Shown piece after piece: positions 1-5,858 of a stretch of DNA of 8,713 nt (its first letter is position 1; each line of letters begins with the position of its first letter). The notes under the pieces were generated by a model. The model made no database searches. It saw only the letters and a list, made by a program, of their open reading frames with translations, and had not been told where the DNA came from. The stretch lies in the NCBI GenBank assembly GCA_017116025.1, contig JAFITR010000058.1:1-8713 (forward strand). Reading direction: 5' to 3'. A program made the position numbers and the translations under genes. Origin of the DNA: Simkania negevensis. Lineage in GTDB: Bacteria > Chlamydiota > Chlamydiia > Chlamydiales > JAFITR01.

Positions 1-36
1 CATTTGGAAACGTGCTGGTTAAAAATCGAACTCACG
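1..36. mobile_element. End of an insertion sequence lying mostly left of the window
   Basis: Bases 1-36 are the exact reverse complement of 8661-8696 near the other end of the window, and the match runs two bases further (37-38 with 8659-8660). Read from its inner edge the sequence begins CGTGAGTTCGATTTTTAACC. Its first eight bases, CGTGAGTT, are also the first eight of the complete IS982-family element at 6751-7773. I infer the terminal part of a related IS whose body lies outside the window. The right-hand copy shows what should precede base 1 here, including an in-frame TAA just upstream of the GTG at 12. No transposase code is visible in this fragment, so the family assignment rests on the shared terminus only. 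Confidence 0.65.
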
Positions 37-53
37 TTATTTTAGGTTGTTTT

Positions 54-1049
54 ATGGCTATTAGTTTTTTGTTCGCAGCAGGTACAGATACTCATGTTTC
101 TGACTCGTTCTATAGAATAGTTGAGGAAAATACGGATGTAAAACTGCAACTATCCCTTGCTCCTCTATCTTATGGGGCTGTCGATATTGTGCTATGCGAT
201 AACTTCTCTATAGAAAACGTTGATGAACAACACTTTTCTGCTATTTGGGCAATAAGATCTGTTGCAAAAGAGCATTTTGCAAAAAAAGGATACACAGGTT
301 TCCTTTGTTATTCTAAAATTTTGTTCAATAAACCTCTAGAATTACAGATCGTTCCCTATTCCTCTCTACCATGGTATTTGAATAATTCAATTGTTCGAAA
401 AATTTATAGCGTTTGGAAGCAGGCGCAAGTATTGTACCGCACTACCTTTCCTGCTTCACCCCCTTCAGAAAAAGATCTTCGTGAACAAATGGTTTTTTGG
501 ACTGGTTTAAATCGATTTCTTCAAAAAACTAAAGAAAAGAGTGGTTCTGGTGCGCTTACCCAAGAAAATGTGATTCGGAATCAATTAATTTACACACAAA
601 GATCTCAGGAAAGTCAGGATAATATTTCATTATTGTATAATTATGCGCCAGTTAACACCGGTGGAGAGCAAATGCATTTTTTGCTCGTTCCTTCACCTGA
701 AAAACCAGCAAAAAACTTTTTGGAACTTGAAGAAAGCCAGTACACAGCTACGCTTACTTTAGCTAAAAAAGTTGCGATGTGGGCTAAAAAAGAGTTTGGT
801 GATCGGACGGTCATTCATTTTTTCGATAAAACGGGGGAAATTGCAGGACAAACACAACCCCTCTACCATGCTCACTTGATTATTATAAAAAAAGAAGAAG
901 AGGAAACTTGGGGAAAAATATCGATGTTTCTAAGAATGTTGATTCCTCCCTCTCCCTTGCCTTTCAAAGAACTTGAAGAGAGAGTTTCTCATTATCAAGA
1001 AACGTTAGGTCTTTTTCTGAGGAAAGAGGAAGTAAGAGACGATCGTTGA
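54..1049 (+). CDS. HIT/GalT-like fold protein, probably exported, N-terminus affected by IS insertion
   Basis: The product has 331 residues from ATG 54. It seems to contain two HIT-like halves, as in GalT-type nucleotidyl transferases and hydrolases. The first covers about residues 36-105 and ends ELQIVPYSS. The second covers about 205-280, with MHFLLVPSPEKPAKNF and then YHAHLIII, which holds the His-x-His of a histidine triad at 272 and 274. The third triad position is Ile rather than His or Gln, so catalysis is uncertain. ATG 54 has an AGG seven bases upstream and lies in native DNA. A GTG at 12 would add 14 residues, eight encoded wholly within the IS end. Those residues supply the Lys/Arg that a signal peptide needs before the hydrophobic run FMAISFLFAAG. 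The native start was therefore probably removed by the IS. Fold assignment is by motif only. Confidence 0.55.
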   Translation: MAISFLFAAGTDTHVSDSFYRIVEENTDVKLQLSLAPLSYGAVDIVLCDNFSIENVDEQHFSAIWAIRSVAKEHFAKKGYTGFLCYSKILFNKPLELQIVPYSSLPWYLNNSIVRKIYSVWKQAQVLYRTTFPASPPSEKDLREQMVFWTGLNRFLQKTKEKSGSGALTQENVIRNQLIYTQRSQESQDNISLLYNYAPVNTGGEQMHFLLVPSPEKPAKNFLELEESQYTATLTLAKKVAMWAKKEFGDRTVIHFFDKTGEIAGQTQPLYHAHLIIIKKEEEETWGKISMFLRMLIPPSPLPFKELEERVSHYQETLGLFLRKEEVRDDR

Positions 1050-1073
1050 CCTTCTTCAAAAATAAGTTAAGAT
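1046..1073 (+). promoter_or_regulatory. Possible promoter of the secreted hydrolase gene
   Basis: TTGACC (1046-1051, overlapping the stop codon of the upstream gene) and TAAGAT (1068-1073) are separated by 16 bases, a fair sigma70-type match. Transcription would start near 1080, just ahead of a weak AGG ribosome site (1087-1089) and the ATG at 1101. The two genes are only 51 bases apart, so read-through from the upstream gene is also possible. Confidence 0.3.
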
Positions 1074-1100
1074 AATTAGTTATTATAGGCAAAGTTAGAT

Positions 1101-2114
1101 ATGCGCAAAATATTGAAATCTGTAATTTTGGCGCTTCTCCTTTTTTCTAGCGTTGCATGGGCTGCCGGGGAAGAAATTACGCCTTACAAATATTCTGAAA
1201 AACTTCCAATCTATGAGATTCCCAGCTCTTCACGTTTTACGATTTTTCGCCATGAAGTAGATACCCCAGATCTTGTTTACTATTTAACTAAACCTCAAAA
1301 TAATCAATTTCCGATTGTTGTTCTTTGTGAAGGATCATCTGACAAAAGTAATGTAAGTAGCATTATCCATTTCCATCGCTACTTTTTGCAAGAATGTTTA
1401 GATGTGGGTGCTGCTGTTTTGACTGTTGAGCAGTGGGGAATCGACGGAAGAGAGGTAAATGCTGAAGAGTGGATAAAACATTATACCCGATCTCAACGTT
1501 TGGAAGATCATCGCCTGATTGTTAAACATCTTTTGGCAAATCCAATTGAAGGATGGAATGGAGAATTTATTTTTATAGGAGTTTCTGAAGGAGGCGCTAT
1601 CGTCACCTTACTTTCAGCGGAGTATGCTCATGTTACTACTGCGACTGTAAATTGGTCTGGCGCTGGAGATTGGTCTTGGCGTGAAGAACTTTGGGGGTTT
1701 CTTCAGAATTTAATTCTGATGAATCCTGAATGCCCTCACGATATAAAGCTTTCAGAGTGTTCAAGCTGTTTGGAGATGATCGGATCAAGGAACAACTATG
1801 ATTCCCTTATGGACTCAATGCTTGCAAATCCAAATCCTAATGAATTCTTTTTAAACATGACTCATATGTATCATGCAGATGCTCTTAGCTTTCCAAAACC
1901 TTCTTATGAAAAAATCATCAAGCCTTATTTAGTGGTAAGCGGTGCCCTTGATACGATCATCGATTCCTCAGATCTGTTTGTAGAAAAAGCTAAACGAGCT
2001 GATGTTCCGGTCACTTATCTTCGAGTTTCTGATATGGATCATTATGTTAGGAAAAGGCCTGATGTTATAGAGGCTTCCTTTGCATGGTTAGAACAACAAA
2101 TTACAGGAAGCTAG
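1101..2114 (+). CDS. Secreted alpha/beta-hydrolase fold protein
   Basis: The product has 337 residues and a textbook signal peptide: MRKILKS, a hydrophobic run ALLLFSSVAW, and an AWA cleavage motif around residue 21. It should act in the periplasm or outside the cell. The mature part has the alpha/beta-hydrolase layout. The nucleophile elbow is G-V-S-E-G (Ser162). The likely acid lies in GALDTIID (Asp284 or Asp288). The likely catalytic His is His314 in DMDHYV. The segment IVVLCEGSSDKSN (72-84) fits the oxyanion-loop strand. Cysteines at 211, 220 and 223 could form disulfides after export. The substrate cannot be told from sequence; esterase, lipase or peptidase activity are all possible. It follows the HIT-like gene by 51 bases on the same strand, and its 3' end converges on the dehydrogenase pair. 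Confidence 0.75.
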   Translation: MRKILKSVILALLLFSSVAWAAGEEITPYKYSEKLPIYEIPSSSRFTIFRHEVDTPDLVYYLTKPQNNQFPIVVLCEGSSDKSNVSSIIHFHRYFLQECLDVGAAVLTVEQWGIDGREVNAEEWIKHYTRSQRLEDHRLIVKHLLANPIEGWNGEFIFIGVSEGGAIVTLLSAEYAHVTTATVNWSGAGDWSWREELWGFLQNLILMNPECPHDIKLSECSSCLEMIGSRNNYDSLMDSMLANPNPNEFFLNMTHMYHADALSFPKPSYEKIIKPYLVVSGALDTIIDSSDLFVEKAKRADVPVTYLRVSDMDHYVRKRPDVIEASFAWLEQQITGS

Positions 2115-2152
2115 CATACAGAGAGAAGAGTTTGTGATAGGGATTGTTGATT

Positions 2153-2219
2153 CTCTTCGCTTCCTTCGCGCTCTTCGCGTTTATATTCATCGCTCGTTTA
2201 TATTCATCGCTCGTTTACA
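2153..2219. repeat. Compound tandem repeat: 9 bp x3 followed by 17 bp x2.4
   Basis: Three adjacent 9-mers (CTCTTCGCT 2153-2161, TCCTTCGCG 2162-2170, CTCTTCGCG 2171-2179) run directly into two identical 17-mers TTTATATTCATCGCTCG (2180-2196 and 2197-2213). A partial third copy (TTTA, from 2214) contains the stop codon of the minus-strand dehydrogenase gene at 2215-2217. The block fills most of the space between two convergent genes. I see no clear intrinsic terminator there; only a weak GAAGAG/CTCTTC pairing (about 2125-2158) was noticed. Confidence 0.85.
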
Positions 2220-3297
2220 TCTCTTGACCGATCGATTGAATCGATTTTTCGCGAAAAATAGTCTCTGCCCTTTTCCATGGAGTCCCATTGTTATTTTTTT
2301 CTTTTAACTGCTTTAAATAAGGGAAAAGTTGATCTGAGAAACTCGATGAACTTTCGTTAGGAAAAAAAGAGGGCAGATGATCGATGGCGATGAGATCAAT
2401 GGGGTGATCTCCCCCGGTAATTCTGTGACAGGGGTTGGCAAAACTTGTTAGATATTCGTAGATAGGTAATGAGTTGTGAATGAGTGTATTTTCACAGCTG
2501 ATATCTACGATAAGAGAGAGCTTGCTGTTTTCTTTGATCAGATCCCACGTTAAGAAGGGCTCTGCTTTTTTATTTACATTCACACAATTAAAAAGAATGT
2601 CGTAGTTTAAGATTTCTCTGAAAGGGCCATGACCTTGCGTTTCTTCTTTGTCCCATTTAACAGCTTCAATTTCAAACTTTTCCAGAAGAGAAGCAACACC
2701 TCTTCCGCAACGGCCTTTAGCTCCGATGATCAAAACGGAAGGTTTAACGCGATTTTGCGATGCCAGCTCTCTCATCTCATCAAGAAAGGATTCTTCATTT
2801 CCATAAAACAGGGGAGGGTGAAACGCGTTTTCATTCGCTGCTTGTTTGTGGCACCAATAAAGAAGTGAAAGCGCTGCACCGGCAAAACCTGACCAATAAC
2901 CAAAGCTAACAATGCGTTCTTGTGACGAATCAACCAGATATTCAAGGTCGTAAAGAACGCCTCCCCCCTTTTGAAATCTTTGAAAGAGTTGGTCTGCTCC
3001 TTCTTGCCCTTTGTAAATATGTGCAAAATAAACATGGTTGTGCTCTAGAGGAAAAGAATCTATGGCAAGCTCTTTGATTCCTAAAATAAACGCGTCCAAA
3101 GGTGCTGTCGGCCATGAATTTTTCTTAGACAGATGGCATCCAACACGTTTGTATTCGTCATCTGAAAAAATACGGTCCGGTGATTCCTCTACTGTAATAG
3201 AAAAACCCTCTTCCAATAACTTTGCAGCATGCTCAGGAGTCAGTGGCGTTCTTTTTTCAAGATTTTTGCTTTCATAACGTAGCCATAAGTGCGTCAT
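2215..3297 (-). CDS. LYS1-type saccharopine dehydrogenase (L-lysine-forming family), downstream copy
   Basis: The product has 360 residues and resembles the fungal LYS1 enzyme (EC 1.5.1.7, about 370 residues). That enzyme interconverts saccharopine with lysine plus 2-oxoglutarate using NAD. Counted from the ATG at 3297, the expected key residues are present: Arg16 in LEKRTPL, Lys75 in LGIKEL, His93 and Lys96 in YFAHIYKGQ, and Asp306 in AIDHLPSFFP. The dinucleotide loop is IIGAKGRCGRG (from about 190). An ATG four codons upstream (3309) exists. The later start is preferred because it puts every key residue at exactly the same number as in the neighbouring paralogue and matches its first residues, MTxLW. 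The gene overlaps the end of the upstream paralogue by 26 bases, so the two are probably translationally coupled. Its stop codon lies in a tandem repeat. True substrate is unproven. Confidence 0.85.
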   Translation of the reverse strand: MTHLWLRYESKNLEKRTPLTPEHAAKLLEEGFSITVEESPDRIFSDDEYKRVGCHLSKKNSWPTAPLDAFILGIKELAIDSFPLEHNHVYFAHIYKGQEGADQLFQRFQKGGGVLYDLEYLVDSSQERIVSFGYWSGFAGAALSLLYWCHKQAANENAFHPPLFYGNEESFLDEMRELASQNRVKPSVLIIGAKGRCGRGVASLLEKFEIEAVKWDKEETQGHGPFREILNYDILFNCVNVNKKAEPFLTWDLIKENSKLSLIVDISCENTLIHNSLPIYEYLTSFANPCHRITGGDHPIDLIAIDHLPSFFPNESSSSFSDQLFPYLKQLKEKNNNGTPWKRAETIFREKSIQSIGQEM

Positions 3298-4372
3298 TAG
3301 CTTTACCATTCAAAGAGGTTTGAAGACGGTATATCCCCTCTGATCTATTCCATACAGAATCTTCCATTTCATTCCCATCCAATTGTAGTAAAAATGGAAA
3401 AAGCTGTGCGGAAAAGTCGTCACTGCTCTCTTTTGGAAGGAATGTTGGCAAATGATCAATGGCGATCAAATCAATGGGACACTTTCCTCCATTAATTTTC
3501 ACAGATGGCTTATCGAAAGTCGTGATAGAATCATAAAGTGGTAAAGGGTTAAATGAACTTGTTGGATCACAGCTAATATCATTAATAAAGCTTAGTTTTC
3601 TATTATTTTCTAACACGCTAGACGTCAGAAAAGGTTCTATTTTATGGTCGACAAAAACACAGTTAAAAAGAAGGTCGAAATCTAGTATTTTTTGAAACGA
3701 TTTATTTTCTCCGGTGTTTTCTCTCCCCCATAAGACAGGGGTTATCTGCATATCGTTCAAAAGTGCCGCAGCTCCCTTGCCACAACGTCCTTTGTATCCG
3801 ATAATTAAAGCTTTGGGCTTTTCTTGAATGTCATTGAGTTCTTTTTTTAAATCTGCATAGAGTAAAGCAACATTCGCATAGAAAGGGGCGACTTTGTAAG
3901 GCCCCTCATAACCTTTTACCTTTTGACACCAGGAGAGTAGAGTGACTGCTGCACCCGCCATCCCTGACCAAAAACCAAACGTCGTTACTCGTTTGCCTTT
4001 TTCACATTTCAGATACTCAAGGTCATAGAGAATCCCTTCTCCTTTTTGAAAACGTGCTAAAATTTTTTTTGAATCACTTTGCCCTTTATAGACGTGTGCA
4101 AAATAGATATGTTTATGGTGTAGAGGAAAATCTTCGTCAGGTAGTTCTTTGATCCCCATGACATAGGTTTCTTTTGAAGAGTCTTGCCAGCTTTGAGCTT
4201 CTGCTAATTGACAACCGGCTTCTGCATAATCATCATCAGTGTAGATCCTTCCCTTTGACTTTTCTATCGTTACAGTAATACCAGCCTCGATCAAAAGCTT
4301 TGCGTGATTGGGAATAAGAGGGGTTCTCTTTTCAAATGGTTTGACTTCTGCACGAATCCATAATCTTGTCAC
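3272..4372 (-). CDS. LYS1-type saccharopine dehydrogenase (L-lysine-forming family), upstream copy
   Basis: The product has 366 residues and is the first gene of the minus-strand pair. It starts at GTG 4372, preceded by AAAGGA seven bases upstream. The N-terminal alanine-dehydrogenase/PNT-like domain carries Arg16 (FEKRTPL), Lys75 (MGIKELP), and His93 and Lys96 (FAHVYKGQ). In yeast LYS1 the equivalent Lys77 and His96 are the acid-base pair. The nucleotide-binding domain has IIGYKGRCGKG (Gly192, Gly195, Gly198), and Asp306 sits in AIDHLPTFLP. Over the first 62 residues about half the positions are identical to the downstream copy, so the pair is an old duplication. No LYS9, aminoadipate or lysine-degradation gene is visible nearby. 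Lysine formation, lysine breakdown, or formation of another opine-like secondary amine all remain possible. Confidence 0.88.
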   Translation of the reverse strand: MTRLWIRAEVKPFEKRTPLIPNHAKLLIEAGITVTIEKSKGRIYTDDDYAEAGCQLAEAQSWQDSSKETYVMGIKELPDEDFPLHHKHIYFAHVYKGQSDSKKILARFQKGEGILYDLEYLKCEKGKRVTTFGFWSGMAGAAVTLLSWCQKVKGYEGPYKVAPFYANVALLYADLKKELNDIQEKPKALIIGYKGRCGKGAAALLNDMQITPVLWGRENTGENKSFQKILDFDLLFNCVFVDHKIEPFLTSSVLENNRKLSFINDISCDPTSSFNPLPLYDSITTFDKPSVKINGGKCPIDLIAIDHLPTFLPKESSDDFSAQLFPFLLQLDGNEMEDSVWNRSEGIYRLQTSLNGKANDALMATL

Positions 4373-4419
4373 AGACGTATCCTTTTTTTAAGGGGTGTGA
4401 GGGGGGATGACAATAAATA

Positions 4420-4447
4420 AGTATACCATAGAGCAACGGCTTGACCA
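4420..4447 (-). promoter_or_regulatory. Probable extended -10 promoter of the dehydrogenase pair
   Basis: On the minus strand TATACT (4425-4420) is preceded directly by TGG, forming an extended -10 element. A weak -35 match TGGTCA (4447-4442) lies 16 bases upstream. Transcription would start near 4413, giving a leader of about 40 bases that includes a C-rich stretch (CATCCCCCC) and the AAAGGA ribosome site. Confidence 0.4.
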
Positions 4448-4511
4448 CTACTCAATTTTTTTTTAATTCGTGTAATACTATTCAATGTTTCAAATAAAAA
4501 ACTATATATAG

Positions 4512-4552
4512 AAAAGGAGCTTTAAGGAGGATTCCTTCTTAAACCTCCTTTT
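4512..4552. repeat. 19-bp hairpin in the divergent intergenic region
   Basis: Bases 4512-4530 pair with 4534-4552 around a three-base ATT loop. Of 19 positions, 17 are Watson-Crick, one is G.U and one is a C/C mismatch. The left arm contains AAGGAGG and the right arm CCTCCTT, so a Shine-Dalgarno-like sequence is paired with its own complement. It lies between two divergent genes and has only a short U-run on one side, so it is not an obvious terminator for any gene here. It could be a leader structure of the orphan gene, an operator, or part of a small mobile repeat. Confidence 0.7.
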
Positions 4553-4579
4553 ACGGTCATTCTTTTGATTAAAAAACAA

Positions 4580-4608
4580 TTGAAGTATTCTAAGGTTTGG
4601 TTTACAAT
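4580..4608 (+). promoter_or_regulatory. Promoter-like element in repeat copy 1
   Basis: TTGAAG (4580-4585) and TACAAT (4603-4608) are exactly 17 bases apart, a good sigma70-type arrangement with a five-of-six -10 box. It points at the orphan gene beginning at 4749. Confidence 0.5.
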
Positions 4609-4653
4609 ATTCCCAATTATAAACTACGAATTAATAATTGTGAAAAAAAGAAA

Positions 4654-4682
4654 TTGAAGCATTGCAAGGTTTAGTTTGCAAT
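4654..4682 (+). promoter_or_regulatory. Promoter-like element in repeat copy 2
   Basis: TTGAAG (4654-4659) and TGCAAT (4677-4682) keep the 17-base spacing of copy 1. The -10 box has lost its conserved A (TGCAAT instead of TACAAT), so this copy should be weaker. It would give a leader of roughly 60 bases for the gene at 4749. Confidence 0.38.
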
Positions 4683-4748
4683 ATTTCCAATTATAAACTA
4701 CGAAGAATGTAATCGCTTGTTGGTGATTGTAAAAAAAGGCTAAACAGC

Positions 4749-5597
4749 ATGGAGTTAAGCAACTCTGTAACAGCTCAAAATCTATTTACTTCTCAGTCAA
4801 TGGAAAGAATTGTTCAAGAACAAGCCAACAAATTGTCTAACACCGTTCCTGATCGTTTAAGAGCAGAACGTCTTGATTGCTGGCCCTCATCGTCAGGAGG
4901 AAGAGTCGACAACATTCGAGCACTTTTTGCTGATGCTATTCGCGACTCATTATCGCATGTGCAATCCGTCGTTGCTGATTTGCGTCGACCTGGCTTTCTA
5001 TTTTACAAGTACGATGCCAAAGGATCGATGCAAACCAGATTCACACAAATTGCTTCTGAAAATAAAAGGACTACTCATAAGGAAGTCCAAAAATGTTCTT
5101 GGAACGCATCAGAAGAATTAATCGATACACTCAAGCAATCCGTACGGAAAGGCGAACAAGCGAAGATTTTGTTTCCTGGCTCAGATGGCCCAGTTTGGGC
5201 GTTAGATTCATGTATGTGTCAATGCATGAGCAGAGCAGCATGTAGGAATGATAAAATCTCTATAACGCTATCTGAGGAGCGATGCGATGAATTGGATTGC
5301 AGAGTTTCAACAACCTCGTACCTAAAAAGAGGGTGCGAAGTTGTTGAAATCACTTCTCGTGTAATTGTTACAATAGGTTATTGCGCTAGGGAACTGTTGC
5401 TACGTTGGACATCGTTCATTGGAAATCGTGAACGTTTTTCGCAAAAACATACACTGAAGAACAGTGTAAAAACAACAACATCGACCGTTATTGAGGTTGC
5501 AACGAACTACCTTCCCGCTATTGTCCGCCCCTTGTCTTCAGAAATAGATCGTCACATACTGCTAGATCGTTGGAAAGAGGTGCAAAAAAAATCTTAG
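4749..5597 (+). CDS. Orphan cysteine-rich protein, function unknown
   Basis: I do not recognise this 282-residue product. ATG 4749 has AAAGG nine bases upstream. There is no signal peptide and no clear membrane span. The N-terminal 40 residues are polar and probably helical (QSMERIVQEQANKLS). There are ten cysteines, four of them clustered as C-x-C-x-C-x5-C at residues 155-165, which could bind a metal. The C-terminus is basic and mixed. The reading frame ends at a run of eight A (5584-5591) with QKKS and a stop. Shifting to the -1 frame there continues for 24 more codons into acetyltransferase-like sequence, so the true C-terminus may be longer, or this may be a damaged gene fused to a neighbour. 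Two promoter-bearing repeats lie just upstream. A host-directed effector is possible in an intracellular bacterium, but nothing in the sequence shows it. Confidence 0.5.
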   Translation: MELSNSVTAQNLFTSQSMERIVQEQANKLSNTVPDRLRAERLDCWPSSSGGRVDNIRALFADAIRDSLSHVQSVVADLRRPGFLFYKYDAKGSMQTRFTQIASENKRTTHKEVQKCSWNASEELIDTLKQSVRKGEQAKILFPGSDGPVWALDSCMCQCMSRAACRNDKISITLSEERCDELDCRVSTTSYLKRGCEVVEITSRVIVTIGYCARELLLRWTSFIGNRERFSQKHTLKNSVKTTTSTVIEVATNYLPAIVRPLSSEIDRHILLDRWKEVQKKS

Positions 5598-5791
5598 AAC
5601 AACTGCATAGAACAGCTGGTCAGCCACTTCAGAAAGGTCTCCCTTCGCAAAGAGTTTTAACCTGATTTTATTACCACAGGAGCCAACCAGATCATACCCA
5701 CTTTGTCTTGTATCGAGGCGTTGAAATTATCGGTTACGCACACATTCAACTATGGCCGGAATCAAGAGCGGCTATACGGATTATTGTTGTT
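5591..5791 (+). pseudogene. Remnant of a GNAT-family acetyltransferase, frame-shifted and truncated
   Basis: Three blocks in two frames join into one sensible protein piece. Block one is ILEQLHRTAGQPLQ... to SQRVLT (5591-5662). Block two is DFITTGAN (5664-5687, after one extra base that creates a TGA at 5663-5665). Block three runs from PDHTHFVLYRG through VEIIGYAHIQLWP to RAAIRIIVV (5687-5791). The last block is the beta2-beta3 hairpin and beta4 strand typical of GNAT N-acetyltransferases. The next element expected, the acetyl-CoA loop with Q/R-x-x-G-x-G/A, is absent, so the catalytic half is lost. The first block lies in the -1 frame of the preceding orphan gene, entered through its A8 run. 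Family recognition is from motif pattern only. Confidence 0.55.
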
Positions 5792-5858
5792 TTTACCCCT
5801 ATTTCTTTGCGCTTTTACGACCATCTTTGGAGAAACTCATATTTTGGAGTCAAAAGAC

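Larger units (their letters stand above)
4578..4704 (+). repeat. Direct repeat, 53-base units with a 74-base period
   Basis: Bases 4578-4630 and 4652-4704 match at 47 of 53 positions; five of the six differences are transitions. Each copy is preceded by a run of A. The sequence after copy 2 (ATTGTAAAAAAAGG, 4726-4739) echoes the spacer after copy 1, so the unit once extended across the whole period. The second copy ends 44 bases before the orphan gene, and each copy contains a promoter-like element. With the hairpin and the minus-strand promoter, this accounts for most of the non-coding stretch 4373-4748. Confidence 0.85.

Noticed and set aside
2629..3277. Short open frames of 79-87 codons overlapping the downstream dehydrogenase gene on both strands
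   Set aside because: They lie wholly inside a well-supported conserved gene, lack recognisable motifs and have no good ribosome sites.
3297..3309. ATG at 3309 as start of the downstream dehydrogenase
   Set aside because: It adds four residues that put all conserved residues out of register with the paralogue, and it has no better ribosome site.
4512..4552. Intrinsic terminator
   Set aside because: The hairpin sits between two divergent genes, so nothing needs terminating there, and only a short U-run follows the stem.
4578..4704. CRISPR array
   Set aside because: There are only two diverged 53-base copies with AT-rich related spacers and no cas genes; it looks like a tandem duplication.
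4873..5121. 82-codon plus-strand frame inside the orphan gene
   Set aside because: It overlaps the longer frame that has a ribosome site and upstream promoter repeats; its product has no recognisable features.
5703..5858. TTG start at 5703 as the true start of the hydrolase with a signal peptide
   Set aside because: There is no ribosome site near 5703, the segment up to 5791 reads as acetyltransferase remnant in another frame, and ATG 5859 has a strong SD.
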